The notes below the pieces were generated by a model. The model worked only from the letters and a program-made list of their open reading frames with translations. It was not told the origin of the DNA and did not search any database. Shown here one piece after another: positions 1 through 9,542 of a stretch of DNA of 64,000 nt. This DNA comes from Sphingomonadales bacterium (GTDB taxonomy: Bacteria; Pseudomonadota; Alphaproteobacteria; Sphingomonadales; Sphingomonadaceae): NCBI GenBank assembly GCA_009995225.1, contig JAACPW010000007.1:62001-126000 (forward strand), given 5' to 3'. Each line of letters opens with the position of its first letter. Position 1 is the stretch's first letter. A program made the translations under genes and the position numbers.

Positions 1-228
1 GGTCTGGGCGAGGCTGATACCGTCATTGGCGTTACGGATCCCCTGGCTCATGCCGCGGATCTGCGAGGTGAAGCTGGCGGCAATCGCAAGACCGGCAGCA
101 TCGTCGGCGGCGCTGTTGATGCGCTTGCCGGTCGACAGGCGCTCCATGGCCGTGCCGAGCATCTTGCCGGCGGTGACGCTGGCATTGTTGGCGCGCAGGG
201 CCGAGATATTGGTGTTCACTACGTTCAT
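1..228 (-). CDS. fliC: Flagellin, N-terminal part (runs off window start)
   Basis: Filament subunit exported by the flagellar type III apparatus. The 76 visible residues start [16 protein letters not shown] and carry the flagellin D0 signature, including [20 protein letters not shown] at about residues 31-50 and the [15 protein letters not shown] stretch near residue 60. A GGGAG Shine-Dalgarno lies about 9 bases upstream of the ATG. It is divergent from the sigma-54 activator gene and close to the whole structural flagellar operon. The C-terminal half lies outside the window, so length and filament type cannot be judged. The family call is secure. Confidence 0.95.
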   Translation of the reverse strand, partial: MNVVNTNISALRANNASVTAGKMLGTAMERLSTGKRINSAADDAAGLAIAASFTSQIRGMSQGIRNANDGISLAQT

Positions 229-364
229 GGTTCAAACTCCCGAATGGTCAGGCAGGACGAACTGGCCCGTCGCTGCTGGGCATTAGAGCGGCCATCTCCC
301 CGGATGTTTAAGCCAAAAATATAACTCCATAAATACAATGGTATAGCGGGCAGTTATCCTGTGC

Positions 365-380
365 GGCCACTGGAAGGCCA
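365..380 (-). promoter_or_regulatory. Candidate sigma-54 (-24/-12) promoter for the flagellin gene
   Basis: Read on the minus strand the site is TGGCCTTCCAGTGGCC. It matches the invariant GG-N10-GC spacing of sigma-54 promoters and 8 of the 11 informative positions of TGGCACG-N4-TTGC plus W. It would start transcription near 353, giving a leader of about 125 bases before the flagellin ATG. It sits between flagellin and a divergently encoded sigma-54 activator, as expected for a class III/IV flagellar promoter. Found by eye; chance matches of this quality are possible. Confidence 0.35.
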
Positions 381-497
381 GCGGCCCTCTAGGTGTTCTC
401 CCGGCCCCGACTAGGGAAAGCTACGGGGGCTTAAATTTGCCACATCTGCAACGTGGATGCGGCACAGCTTTGCCGACCAACGCAGACAGGGGCAGAC

Positions 498-1841
498 ATG
501 ATGGAACCGGCGATCAGCACGATGCACGGCACGATGCATGACACGGTGCAAGGCCCAGTGCCCGCCAATGTGCAAACGGCTGTGGCGCCCGAGGGCTTGC
601 ACGATATTCTCGTCAACATGACTGTGCCGCTGATGGGCCGCAGCTGGCAGCGCGACCGGATCGTGCTGGGGGATGCGATGCGCCCACCCATGGCCGCCGC
701 GATTGCGCGCAGCGGCAAGGTGGCCATTGCATTGGGTCATGCCGCCAGACCGTCTCTTGTGACGAGCGCCAGCGGCCCGATCACGCTGGCCTATGATCCG
801 GCGCACCTGCCGCAGGCGCGTGCGGCGCTGATTGCGGCATCGGCGCAAGGCGGTTGGCCAGTGGCGGGCGATCCGCAATCGCTGGCGCTGCTGACGCTTG
901 CTGAGCGGATTGCGGCCAGCACCATTCCTGTCCTGCTCGAAGGGCCGACCGGCACAGGCAAGGAAGTGCTGGCGCGGTTCGTCCACCGGCTTTCGGCCCG
1001 CAAGGATGGCCCGTTTGTCGCAGTCAATTGCGCAGCCATGCCCGAAGCGATGCTGGAGGCGCTGTTATTCGGCCACAAGAAGGGCGCGTTCACCGGCGCC
1101 GCCGAAGCGGCCGAGGGACTGTTCCGCGCCGCCGATGGCGGTACGCTGCTGCTTGACGAGATCGGCGAATTGCCGCTCGCCCTGCAATCCAAGATGCTGC
1201 GGACGCTTCAGGAAGGCGAGGTACTGCCGCTGGGCGCGACCAGGCCGATGAAGGTCGATGTCCGCGTGGTCGCCGCCACCAACCGTCATCTCGCCACCGA
1301 GGTTGAGGCCGGACGCTTCCGCGAAGATCTGCTTTACCGGCTCAATGTCTTCCCCCTCACGCTTCCCGCCTTGCGTGACCGGCCGGGAGACATCGCCCCG
1401 CTCGCCTTTGCGATGCTGCTGCGCCACGCTGCGCAGCCGGGCCGTCCGGGCTGGATCGGCAACGAAGCTCTGGCCTTGCTGGAAACGCACCCGTGGCCCG
1501 GCAATGTCCGCGAGCTGGAAAATGTCATCCGGCGCGCGATCCTGCTGGGTCATGGCGCGCCGGAAATCGCACCCGAACATATCGTGTTCGACACCGCCGT
1601 GCGCGCCGCGTCTGAAGGGGGTGCTGCGATGATTGCTCCGCCAAGCCACATCACCGGCGCGCGCTCGCTTTCCGACGTTGCTTTCGCGTCCGAGGCACGC
1701 GCCATTCTTGAAACCCTCGCCAGCAATGGTGGCAACCGCGCCGCGACGGCGCGCAGCCTTGGCATTTCGGAACGCACGCTGCGATACCGGCTCGCCTCGA
1801 TGCGCGGCGCGGGCCTGATGACAGCGGCAGGTGCGGCATGA
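498..1841 (+). CDS. flbD: Sigma-54-dependent flagellar transcriptional activator (FlbD-like)
   Basis: AAA+ enhancer-binding protein expected to remodel RNA polymerase-sigma-54 at flagellar promoters. In the 447-residue product I see Walker A GPTGTGKE near residue 149, the sigma-54-contacting GAFTGA loop near 196, Walker [10 protein letters not shown] near 217 and a C-terminal Fis-type helix-turn-helix ([20 protein letters not shown]). The first ~130 residues show no clear phosphoacceptor receiver domain. An in-frame ATG at 453 exists, but the ATG at 498 is preceded by AGGGG at good spacing and is preferred. The gene overlaps fliE by ATGA, so it heads the flagellar operon. The exact orthologue name (FlbD, FleQ or LafK type) is inferred from context. 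Confidence 0.88.
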   Translation: MMEPAISTMHGTMHDTVQGPVPANVQTAVAPEGLHDILVNMTVPLMGRSWQRDRIVLGDAMRPPMAAAIARSGKVAIALGHAARPSLVTSASGPITLAYDPAHLPQARAALIAASAQGGWPVAGDPQSLALLTLAERIAASTIPVLLEGPTGTGKEVLARFVHRLSARKDGPFVAVNCAAMPEAMLEALLFGHKKGAFTGAAEAAEGLFRAADGGTLLLDEIGELPLALQSKMLRTLQEGEVLPLGATRPMKVDVRVVAATNRHLATEVEAGRFREDLLYRLNVFPLTLPALRDRPGDIAPLAFAMLLRHAAQPGRPGWIGNEALALLETHPWPGNVRELENVIRRAILLGHGAPEIAPEHIVFDTAVRAASEGGAAMIAPPSHITGARSLSDVAFASEARAILETLASNGGNRAATARSLGISERTLRYRLASMRGAGLMTAAGAA

Positions 1842-2188
1842 ACGCCAGCTTCGGGATCGCGGACGTGATGGCGCTGCGCAGCCAGGTGCTCGCCCGCAGC
1901 GCGGCCTTGCGCGATGTGCGGGCTGCCAGCGAGGCGGGGCGCATCTTTGCCCCGGCGCAGGCGCCCGGCACAGCCTTTGCCGACACATTCAACACCGCCA
2001 TAAAGCAGGTCAGCGCGGTGCAGGATCACGCCTCGCAGATGCAGGTCGCCTATGAACGCGGACAGGTGACGGACATCGCTCAGGTGATGCTGGCGCGTCA
2101 GGAAGCGGGTGTGGCTTTTGAAGCCACGCTGCAAGTGCGCAACAAGCTGCTGAACGCCTATCAAGACATCATGCGGATGGGGGGCTGA
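1838..2188 (+). CDS. fliE: Flagellar hook-basal body protein FliE
   Basis: Small (116 residues) adaptor between the MS ring and the proximal rod, exported by the flagellar type III system. The C-terminal half carries the FliE pattern, with [20 protein letters not shown] near residue 47 and the ending [17 protein letters not shown]. Its ATG overlaps the stop of the activator gene (ATGA), and fliF follows three bases after its stop. Length and gene order fit the family. Confidence 0.93.
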   Translation: MNASFGIADVMALRSQVLARSAALRDVRAASEAGRIFAPAQAPGTAFADTFNTAIKQVSAVQDHASQMQVAYERGQVTDIAQVMLARQEAGVAFEATLQVRNKLLNAYQDIMRMGG

Positions 2189-2191
2189 TAA

Positions 2192-3862
2192 ATGGCCGAT
2201 GCTCTGCCCGTGCCTGCCGATCCGGTGGCCCTGCCTTTCGCGCCCGCGCCTGCTGGCACAGCCTGGCGCGCCATGTTGCCCCCGCAAGTGGCAGGCTTCA
2301 TCAGCCAGCCGGCGATCGCCCGCGCGCTGCCGGCACTGGCGGGGGTGGGTGCGCTGGCGGCGGCGGGCGGTTTGTGGATGGCGATATCATCCGGGCCGGA
2401 TCGCGTGCTGTATACCAGCCTCACCGACGCCGAACGCGCCAAGGTGGTGGAAACCCTGGAGGCGGGCGGGATCGATTACGCCATCGACAATTCCACCGGC
2501 GCCCTGTCGGTTGCCGACGACGATGTCTACCGCGCCAAGATGCTGGTCGCCAGCGATGCCGGGATTGCCGCCCCGGAAGGCGCCGAGGCAATGCTGGACG
2601 CGATGCCGCTGGGCACCTCGCGCACGCTGGAGGGCGAACGTCTGCGGTTGGCGCGCGAACGCGAATTGATGCTGACGATCCGCGAGATCGACGGGATCGA
2701 AAGCGTGCGCGTCCACCTTGCGACGCCCGAACGATCGGTGTTCGTGCGCGAGAACAACCCGCCGTCGGCCTCGGTGATGGTGCGGCTGGTAAGCGGCCGC
2801 AGCCTGTCGCAAGATCAGGTCAGCGCGATTGTGAATCTGGTCGCTGGCTCGGTGCCGGGGTTGAGCGCCGATTCGGTGCGGGTGGTGGATCAGAACGGAC
2901 GGCTGCTGTCCGATTTGCGCAACAACCAGGGCGAGGGGCTTACGCTGCAACGCGAGCATGAGAGCAAGCTGCGCGAACAGATCGATGCCTTGTTGCTGCC
3001 TTTGCTGGGGGCAGGCAATTTCAGCGCGCAGGTGCAGGTGGAACTTGACACCAACGAAGTCACCACAGCGCGCGAAACCTACGAGAAGGAAGGCGTCATC
3101 CGCGCCGAAAGCGAACGCAATTCGAGCCGTGCGGGCGTAGCGCCGGTGGGCGGCGTGCCCGGTGTGCCTGCCAATACTCCGCCACCGCAGGCCGAACTGG
3201 TCGATGGCGCGCCCAACCCCGCACCGCCCGCCCCCGCACCTGCGACCGATACGGAAACCGCAACCGATCGCAGCTATGAACTGGGCCGCGAGGTTGCCGT
3301 GACCACGGCGGTGCCGGGTGGTTTGCGCAAGCTATCGGTGGCGGTGGCGGTCAGCGACGCGGCGTTGAAAGCCGCTGCACCGCTGACCGCGCCGCAATTG
3401 GAGGCGCTGGTCAGCGCGGCGGTGGGCGCCAGCACGCAGCGCGGCGATCTGGTCGAAGTGGTGGCCAGCAAGTTCGAACCGGTCGATCTGGAACCCCCCG
3501 CCTTTTACGAAGAGCCGTGGTTTGCGATGCTGGTGCGATACGGCACCGCATTGATCGCGGTGCTGCTGGTGTTGCTGCTGGCAGTGCGTCCCCTGATCGG
3601 CAAGCTGAAGGGCGGGCCGAGCAAGCCGGATGATGGTCCCGCCGCTGACGCAACGCTCGCGATGGGCGATGATGGCAGCGAGGACAAGTCCGATGGTGCC
3701 GCGCTGCCAAAGGACGCAGGCACCGCGCTGGCCGATCTGCCGCGTCAGGTCGAACTTGCGCGCCGCCTTGCCGCGAGCCAGCCCGAACGCGCGGTCGAGG
3801 CGCTTCAGCGGATGCTGGAGGGGCCGGACGCCCGCAGTGGTGCGGAGGCAGGTGCCGCATGA
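2192..3862 (+). CDS. fliF: Flagellar MS-ring protein FliF
   Basis: Inner-membrane ring that nucleates the basal body and anchors FliG and the export gate. The 556-residue product has an N-terminal membrane segment (about residues 45-68), the YscJ/FliF-type ring-building region (VLYTSLTDAERAKVVETL, then RLARERELMLTIREIDGIES), a Pro/Ala-rich periplasmic linker near residues 325-360 and a second membrane segment at about 447-470. A cytoplasmic C-terminal tail for FliG binding follows. Length and topology are normal. It overlaps fliG by four bases. Confidence 0.96.
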   Translation: MADALPVPADPVALPFAPAPAGTAWRAMLPPQVAGFISQPAIARALPALAGVGALAAAGGLWMAISSGPDRVLYTSLTDAERAKVVETLEAGGIDYAIDNSTGALSVADDDVYRAKMLVASDAGIAAPEGAEAMLDAMPLGTSRTLEGERLRLARERELMLTIREIDGIESVRVHLATPERSVFVRENNPPSASVMVRLVSGRSLSQDQVSAIVNLVAGSVPGLSADSVRVVDQNGRLLSDLRNNQGEGLTLQREHESKLREQIDALLLPLLGAGNFSAQVQVELDTNEVTTARETYEKEGVIRAESERNSSRAGVAPVGGVPGVPANTPPPQAELVDGAPNPAPPAPAPATDTETATDRSYELGREVAVTTAVPGGLRKLSVAVAVSDAALKAAAPLTAPQLEALVSAAVGASTQRGDLVEVVASKFEPVDLEPPAFYEEPWFAMLVRYGTALIAVLLVLLLAVRPLIGKLKGGPSKPDDGPAADATLAMGDDGSEDKSDGAALPKDAGTALADLPRQVELARRLAASQPERAVEALQRMLEGPDARSGAEAGAA

Positions 3863-4899
3863 CGCAAGAAAGCGCCCTGACAGACACGGCACCCGCTGCA
3901 AACCTGGCCCTGCTGAGCCGGGTTGACCGGGCGGCGGTGTTCCTGATGTTGCTGGATGACGCGGAGGCCAGCAGCCTGCTGGGCCGATTGACTCCGGCCG
4001 AGCTGGAAAAGCTGGGCGCCGCCATGATGGCGCTGGGCGAGATCGAGCAGCCGCACATGGCCGAAGCCCTTGCCGATTTCGCGGACGAGGCGGCGCGTGA
4101 GATGCTGCCCCGGCGCGGGCGGACCGATCGGGTGCGCAATCTGCTTGACAAGGCGCTGGGCCCTGCGCGCGCGGATTCGATGATGCAGCGGATCGAGCCG
4201 GACGCCAATCCGCGCAGTCTGGAACTGGCGCAGTGGCTTGCGCCCGGTGTGCTGGTGCGCCTGATCCTGGATGAACACCCGCAGGTGATCGCGGCGCTGC
4301 TGCTGCTGATCGAGCCGGACCCTGCTGCCGAAGTGCTGGCGATGCTTCCGCTGGAATTGCAGACCCTGGTGGTGGAGCGCGTGGCGAAAAGCGGCGCGAT
4401 TTCGCAAACCGCGATCGCCACCATCGACACCCTGCTGACCCAGCGCATTTCCGCGACCTACGGCACCGCGGCGCTGATGCTGGGCGGGCCGCGCGATGCA
4501 GCCAACCTCATCAACCGCGCGGCGGGCGAATTGCGCGGCACCGTGCTGCCCGCGATTGCCGAACGCGATGCGCCGCTGGCCGAGAAGATCGAAGAGGAGC
4601 TGTTCACCTTCGAAATGCTGTTCGTGCTCGATCCGATGGGGATGGGCCGCCTGCTGCGCGATGTGGACAACGAAAAGCTGGTCGATGCGCTCAAGGGTCT
4701 CAAGGAAGCGGACCGTTCGCCGTTCTTCGCCGCCATGTCGAGCCGCGCCGCCGATGGCGTGCGTGACGAGATCGAGCTGCGCGGACGCCTCGCCAAGAGC
4801 GAGGTCATCGCGGCGCAGAAGGCGATTGTCGACATTGCACGGGGTCTGGCCGAAGCGGGCGAAATCGTGATCGGGAGCGGCAGTGGCGACTTCGTCTGA
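3859..4899 (+). CDS. fliG: Flagellar motor switch protein FliG
   Basis: C-ring component that contacts FliF and the stator. The 346-residue product shows the N-terminal FliF-binding region (VDRAAVFLMLLDDAEASSLL), the middle domain with EHPQVIAALLLLIEPDPAAE, and the C-terminal torque domain beginning near EEELFTFEMLFVLDPMGMGR. Charged torque-helix positions are present (MGRLLRDVDNEKLVDALKG). It overlaps both fliF and fliH, consistent with translational coupling. Confidence 0.96.
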   Translation: MTQESALTDTAPAANLALLSRVDRAAVFLMLLDDAEASSLLGRLTPAELEKLGAAMMALGEIEQPHMAEALADFADEAAREMLPRRGRTDRVRNLLDKALGPARADSMMQRIEPDANPRSLELAQWLAPGVLVRLILDEHPQVIAALLLLIEPDPAAEVLAMLPLELQTLVVERVAKSGAISQTAIATIDTLLTQRISATYGTAALMLGGPRDAANLINRAAGELRGTVLPAIAERDAPLAEKIEEELFTFEMLFVLDPMGMGRLLRDVDNEKLVDALKGLKEADRSPFFAAMSSRAADGVRDEIELRGRLAKSEVIAAQKAIVDIARGLAEAGEIVIGSGSGDFV

Positions 4900-5533
4900 C
4901 TGGATCGGCGTCCTGACCGAACCCGACAAGGCTACAACCGGCGCACCCGGCTGGCTGGCGCTGCTGGATGGCGGACCGGGGGCCTTCCGCGCTGCGTTGC
5001 CGTTCGGCCTGCCAGCACCGGAAGCGACGGAGCCGCTGCCCGAACCGGCGCCCATACCGCTTGCACCCGATCCGGTGGAAGCGACGCTGGCCAAGGCTCA
5101 TGCCGATGGCATGGCGGCGGGCCGCGCTGCGGCCGAAGCGGACGCTGCGGCGCTGGCTGCGCGCCAGCGGGCGCTGCGACTGAGTTTCCGGGCGCTCGAT
5201 GAAGCGGCGTCGCAGGTGCTGGCCGATGATCTGGCCGCGACCGTCATGGCGCTGTGCGAGGGCGTGTTGGGCGATGCCGCGATTGACCGCGAGGGACTGC
5301 TTGCGCGTTGCCATGCGGCGGCGCGGCGGATCGGCGGGGCGGCGGATAGCCTGACGCTGCATCTTCACCCCGATGACATGGCGCTGCTCGGCCCGGATGC
5401 GCTGACAGGTTGGCAGGTCATGCCCGATGCGGCGCTGGAACGCGGCACCGTGTTGATCGAAAGCGCAAACGGATCGGTCAGCGATGGCCCCGCCGAATGG
5501 CGCCGCGCGATTGCCGCTGCGGTGCGGGGATGA
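4883..5533 (+). CDS. fliH: Flagellar assembly protein FliH (export ATPase regulator)
   Basis: Negative regulator and peripheral stalk of the FliI ATPase. The 216-residue product has a variable Pro/Ala-rich N-terminus, a central Ala-rich helical region (HADGMAAGRAAAEADAAALA) and a C-terminal FliH/HrpE-like part. It is assigned mainly by position between fliG and fliI, plus length and composition, because FliH is poorly conserved. A GTG start lying inside the end of fliG gives the best reading. It overlaps fliI by ATGA. Confidence 0.82.
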   Translation: MATSSDWIGVLTEPDKATTGAPGWLALLDGGPGAFRAALPFGLPAPEATEPLPEPAPIPLAPDPVEATLAKAHADGMAAGRAAAEADAAALAARQRALRLSFRALDEAASQVLADDLAATVMALCEGVLGDAAIDREGLLARCHAAARRIGGAADSLTLHLHPDDMALLGPDALTGWQVMPDAALERGTVLIESANGSVSDGPAEWRRAIAAAVRG

Positions 5534-6876
5534 TCGCCGAATTGCAGCTTGATCTGGCGCGGATGCGCAGTGTCGCCGTGGCGCGCGGACCGGTGCTGAC
5601 CGGGCGTGTGGTCACCTGCGATGGCGGCCTGATCGAGGTCGAAGGCCTGCCGCTGCCGGTCGGTTCGCTGGGGCTCATCGAAAATGATTCCGGGGCGGAG
5701 TGCCTGGCCGAGGTCATCGGCTTTCGCGCAGGCCATTCGCTGATGATGCTGCTGGGCGATGCGATGCTGCTGCGTCCCAAGGCGCGGGTGCGGGCATTGG
5801 GGCAGCCGGGCGAAGTGCGGGTGGGCGCAGGGCTGCTGGGCCGTGCGGTGGATGCGCTGGGCGAGGCGATTGACGGCGGCCCCCGGCTCGACCTGCCCGA
5901 GGTCTGGCCGCTGGCGGGCAAGCGCGAGGGCGCGCTGGAACGAGCGAGTGTCGAAGTGCCGTTCGATTGCGGGGTCCGCGCAATCAATGCGCTGGCCACG
6001 ATGGGCGTCGGCCAGAGGCTCGGGATCATGGCGGGATCGGGTGTCGGCAAGTCGGTGCTGGTCGATACCATCGCGGGCCACGCCGTCGCCGATGTCACCG
6101 TGGTCGCGCTGATCGGCGAACGCGCGCGCGAGGTGTCGGACTTTGTGAACCGCCACATGGGGACCCATCATAAAGGCGCGATCGTGGTCGTCGCTGTGCC
6201 GGCCGATCACGCGCCGAACCTGCGCCTGCGCGCGGCGCAATATGCCAGCGCCATCGCCGAATATTTCAGGGCGCAGGGCAAGCGGGTCCTGCTGATCCTC
6301 GACAGCCTCACCCGCGTCGCTCACGCGGCGCGCGAACTGGCGCTGGTGCTGGGCGAACCCGGCGCCGCGCGGGGCTATCCGCCGTCTGCACTGGCGGCTG
6401 TGACGCGGCTGGTCGAGCGTGCGGGCAATTCGGCGCGCACGGGCGGCGCGGTGACGGGGGTCTACACCGTGTTGGCGGATGGCGATGATGCCAATGATCC
6501 GGTGGTCGATACCGCCCGCGCCATTCTGGACGGGCATATCGTCCTGTCGCGTGAACTGGCGCAGCGCGGGCATTATCCGGCCATCGATATTCCCGCGAGC
6601 CTCAGCCGGGTGATGGACGATCTGGTCACGCCGCCCGTGCGCCACGCCGCGCGCCGGTTGCGGGCGCTGATTGCCGCACGAGAGGCGGGGCGCGACCTGG
6701 TCCTGATGGGCGCCTATCGCGCAGGGGGCGATCCGTTGCTGGATGAGGCGCTGGCGATCAGCGGCCCGATAGACGCCTTCCTCACGCAGGCACGCGGCGC
6801 GGCCGAACCGCTCGCCACCAGCCACGCTGCGCTGACCGCACTGATGGGCGCAGGCGAGGCCGGCGATGGAGCGTGA
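5530..6876 (+). CDS. fliI: Flagellum-specific type III export ATPase FliI
   Basis: F1-beta-like ATPase of flagellar protein export. The 448-residue product has Walker A GIMAGSGVGKSVLVD near residue 170, the conserved ALIGERAREVSDFV, and Walker B ILDSLTRVAHAARELAL. The ATG at 5530 overlaps the fliH stop and begins MIAELQLDLARM. A longer in-frame upstream start would lie entirely within fliH and is rejected. The ATPase core is diagnostic, and context separates it from ATP synthase beta or virulence type III ATPases. Confidence 0.96.
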   Translation: MIAELQLDLARMRSVAVARGPVLTGRVVTCDGGLIEVEGLPLPVGSLGLIENDSGAECLAEVIGFRAGHSLMMLLGDAMLLRPKARVRALGQPGEVRVGAGLLGRAVDALGEAIDGGPRLDLPEVWPLAGKREGALERASVEVPFDCGVRAINALATMGVGQRLGIMAGSGVGKSVLVDTIAGHAVADVTVVALIGERAREVSDFVNRHMGTHHKGAIVVVAVPADHAPNLRLRAAQYASAIAEYFRAQGKRVLLILDSLTRVAHAARELALVLGEPGAARGYPPSALAAVTRLVERAGNSARTGGAVTGVYTVLADGDDANDPVVDTARAILDGHIVLSRELAQRGHYPAIDIPASLSRVMDDLVTPPVRHAARRLRALIAAREAGRDLVLMGAYRAGGDPLLDEALAISGPIDAFLTQARGAAEPLATSHAALTALMGAGEAGDGA

Positions 6877-7306
6877 GGCGCGCCGTCTGCTGCTGCTGCG
6901 CCGACAGAGCCTGATTGCCGAGGTGGCGCGAAAGCAGGCCTTGCGCGGGCTGGCCGAAGCCCTCGCCGCCGAAGCGCGCAGCCATACCCTTGCGACGCGC
7001 AGCCGCGCCCTGGTGGCTGCCAGCGCGCCGGGCGCGGGGCCGACAACCGGCGCGGCCTTGCAGGCGCGGGCGGGCTTCACCGCCGGTCTGGCCCAGCTTG
7101 CCGCCCACGCCGGGGACGCCGCCGTCGATGCCGCGCGTCAGCGGGCGTGGCAGGCCGAAAGCCTGACCCGCGCCGAAACCCGCGCCAGGCGCCTGACGGA
7201 GCGTGTCGATAATGCCCGCGCTGCGCTGACCGCCGCCAAGGCCCAGCGCGAGGCCGCACGCAATCTGCCGCTGGCACGCAAGTTGCAAAGCCGAGGGCAG
7301 GACTGA
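6866..7306 (+). CDS. fliJ: Flagellar export protein FliJ-like
   Basis: Probable coiled-coil stalk/chaperone-escort subunit working inside the FliI hexamer. The 146-residue product is almost entirely charged helix rich in Ala, Arg, Glu and Gln, without membrane segments. FliJ has little sequence conservation, so the assignment rests on size, helical composition and position between fliI (11-base overlap) and fliK. Start MEREARRLLLLRRQ. Confidence 0.75.
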   Translation: MEREARRLLLLRRQSLIAEVARKQALRGLAEALAAEARSHTLATRSRALVAASAPGAGPTTGAALQARAGFTAGLAQLAAHAGDAAVDAARQRAWQAESLTRAETRARRLTERVDNARAALTAAKAQREAARNLPLARKLQSRGQD

Positions 7307-7332
7307 TCCCGATTGCCAAGGATGACGCGCCC

Positions 7333-8895
7333 GTGACGCCATTGCCCCCGTTCCTGCCCGAAAAGTCCGGCGCGCTGGTCTCGCCTACCCCCGCCAGTGG
7401 CCCGGCTATCCCGCAGGCCGTCGTGCCACCGGGGTCGGGGCTGGATTTTGCCGACCTTCTGGGGGCTGCCCAGCCAGCGGCTGCGGCTGCGGCTGCGACT
7501 GCGACTCCCTATTTGACGTTCGACGGCATGGGCGTGCGCGTGCCCGAGCATGGCGGGCCAGCGTTCAGCGTGCCGGGCACCACGTTGACAGGCGACGCCG
7601 CTGCGGACGTGGCTGATCCCGCAACGCTCCCGGTGCTGCCCTCGGTGCCGCTTGCGCATCCCATGACCATCGCCGCGCCGGCCAACTCCTTGCCGGGCGG
7701 CAGAATCCTGCCGGAACCGGGCGCACAATTGCCGCCACCTGCATCCTCTCCCGTCCTGCTGAGCCAGCAACCGGACATCGCGCGCGCTTTGCCCGTGCGC
7801 CCGCAGGCCGCGTTCTCGCACGCGCCGCTTCCCGGCCGCGACCATTTGGCGTCGGTGCCCCTGCAAGAGGACGCCACTGACGGCCGCGTGTCTGCGTTCG
7901 CATCCCCGGCCGACCCGCCGATAGCGGAGCCTGTGCACCCTTCCCCGGCGCTGGCAGGCACCCCGGCCCATCTGGACGCTGAAGCCGGAACGCCTGCGAC
8001 CGATCCGGCGCCAAGCGAAGGGCTGGTCGCTGAACCGCCTGCCGGCGATCGGGCCTTGGCCGCCACTCTCCTTGCCGCGACCCAACCGGCACCTGCGCCC
8101 GCTCACACGCCGCCTGCTGCGGTCGCGCTTTCGGGCCCACGCGCCACGCTGCCCGTCCGGCGGGGGGATGCGTCGCTGCCCTTGGGTGACGCTGCGCCGA
8201 AGGCACTGTCTGATGACGCCTCGCCTGCTGGCTTGGCAACGGCATCATCGGCGCCATCGCAAACCACCCCTGCCAGCAACGCTCCCCCCGATCTTTTGGC
8301 ATCGGCCCCGCAGCCCGTACCCGCGATCGGCCCGGCCCCCGTGGCCTCCGCCGCGATAGCCGACCGCATTGAGGCACCACGCGCGCCTGCGCCGCAGATG
8401 GAATCAAGCATCGCTCAGGTGGAAACCCTGCGTGAAGCGGCCCGCACCGGGCGGCCCGAATTGACGCTGCGCCATGCCGAATTCGGCGCTGTCTCGTTGC
8501 GTCTTGAAGCCGCCGGCACGGAAGGCTGGCGCGCTGTTCTGGCGAGCCGCGATCCCGGTTTCGTGCCCGCGATCCAGGCTGCGCTGGCCGACCGGGCCGT
8601 GGCCGCGGCAGCGTCTGCCAGCACCGACAGCGGCGCGTTTTCAGGCCAGAATACGGGCCAAAGTTCAGGTCAAAATACGGGCCAGAATGGGACATCGGAT
8701 CAACGCTACGCAGCTTCCCCTAATGGGGGGCAAGCAGGCTCGCAACCATACCTGGGCCATTCCGCACATCGAGACGGCGAGGCTGCGCCGGACCACCGCC
8801 GCCCCTCGACCGCCGCCGCTCTCGCGGCCCGCGCCGAGGAGGGGGAGGAGGCCGCAGGCAGCCCCGCCCGGCAGACACGCGGCATGTTCGCCTGA
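7333..8895 (+). CDS. fliK: Flagellar hook-length control protein FliK
   Basis: Secreted molecular ruler that terminates hook export. The 520-residue product is dominated by Pro/Ala-rich low-complexity sequence typical of FliK. The only conserved-looking part is near residues 360-420, where RTGRPELTLRHAEFGAVSLR resembles the Flg_hook (FliK C-terminal) signature. A Gln/Gly/Ser-rich stretch (about 435-460) and a disordered Arg/Ala-rich tail follow. It uses a GTG start. Position between fliJ and fliL supports the call. Confidence 0.8.
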   Translation: MTPLPPFLPEKSGALVSPTPASGPAIPQAVVPPGSGLDFADLLGAAQPAAAAAAATATPYLTFDGMGVRVPEHGGPAFSVPGTTLTGDAAADVADPATLPVLPSVPLAHPMTIAAPANSLPGGRILPEPGAQLPPPASSPVLLSQQPDIARALPVRPQAAFSHAPLPGRDHLASVPLQEDATDGRVSAFASPADPPIAEPVHPSPALAGTPAHLDAEAGTPATDPAPSEGLVAEPPAGDRALAATLLAATQPAPAPAHTPPAAVALSGPRATLPVRRGDASLPLGDAAPKALSDDASPAGLATASSAPSQTTPASNAPPDLLASAPQPVPAIGPAPVASAAIADRIEAPRAPAPQMESSIAQVETLREAARTGRPELTLRHAEFGAVSLRLEAAGTEGWRAVLASRDPGFVPAIQAALADRAVAAAASASTDSGAFSGQNTGQSSGQNTGQNGTSDQRYAASPNGGQAGSQPYLGHSAHRDGEAAPDHRRPSTAAALAARAEEGEEAAGSPARQTRGMFA

Positions 8896-8945
8896 CCCTC
8901 CTACCGGGGGTGCGGCGCGGAAACGAAGACAGGAGCTGACAGGGC

Positions 8946-9542
8946 ATGGCCAAGGGCAAGGACAAGGCCGACGGGGACGGCGGCGGAAAATCGGGCAAGG
9001 GCGGGATCATCAAGATTGCGCTGGGCGCGGTGCTGCTGCTCGGCGTGGGCGCGGGCGGGGCCTATGGGGCTTTCGCGATGGGTCTGATCGGCGCTGGCGA
9101 CGGCGCGCACGAGCCGGACGAACCCAAGCTGGTGGTGAAGGGGGAAGAAGACCCCTACACGCTGCCCGGCGCCGAAAAAGAGAAAGACGCCGCCGCGCCG
9201 GTGTATGGCGAAGGCGGCAGCAAATATCGCACGGTCTATTATTCCTTTGCCGACAGCTTCACATCGAACCTCGCGGATTCGCCGGGACTGGTGCAGGTCG
9301 AACTGGCTGTTTCCACCCGGCGCGATGGCCGCGTGCTGCAATGGGTCAAGAACCACGAACTTGCGATCCGTTCGGCAATCCTCGCCCAGCTTGCCGCCAC
9401 CACCGAGGCCGAGGTTTATGATGTCGAAGGCAAGAAACGGCTCGCCGGCCGACTGACCAAGGCGGTCAATCAGGTGCTGGAGGAAAATGAAGGCTTCGGC
9501 GGAATCGATGCCGTGCACTTCCGCGGGTTTCTGGTCCAATGA
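8946..9542 (+). CDS. fliL: Flagellar basal body-associated protein FliL
   Basis: Inner-membrane protein that surrounds or stabilises the stator. The 198-residue product has a Lys/Gly-rich cytoplasmic N-terminus, one membrane segment at about residues 20-43 (GGIIKIALGAVLLLGVGAGG) and a periplasmic FliL domain. That domain contains YYSFADSFTSNLADSPGLVQ and the conserved ending VNQVLEENEGFGGIDAVHFR. An AGGAGCTGACAGGGC leader provides a ribosome-binding site. The gene overlaps fliM by four bases. Confidence 0.93.
   Translation: MAKGKDKADGDGGGKSGKGGIIKIALGAVLLLGVGAGGAYGAFAMGLIGAGDGAHEPDEPKLVVKGEEDPYTLPGAEKEKDAAAPVYGEGGSKYRTVYYSFADSFTSNLADSPGLVQVELAVSTRRDGRVLQWVKNHELAIRSAILAQLAATTEAEVYDVEGKKRLAGRLTKAVNQVLEENEGFGGIDAVHFRGFLVQ

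Noticed and set aside
3805-5094. Minus-strand open frame opposite fliG-fliH
   Set aside because: His/Arg/Gln-rich composition without domains; it lies opposite confident FliG.
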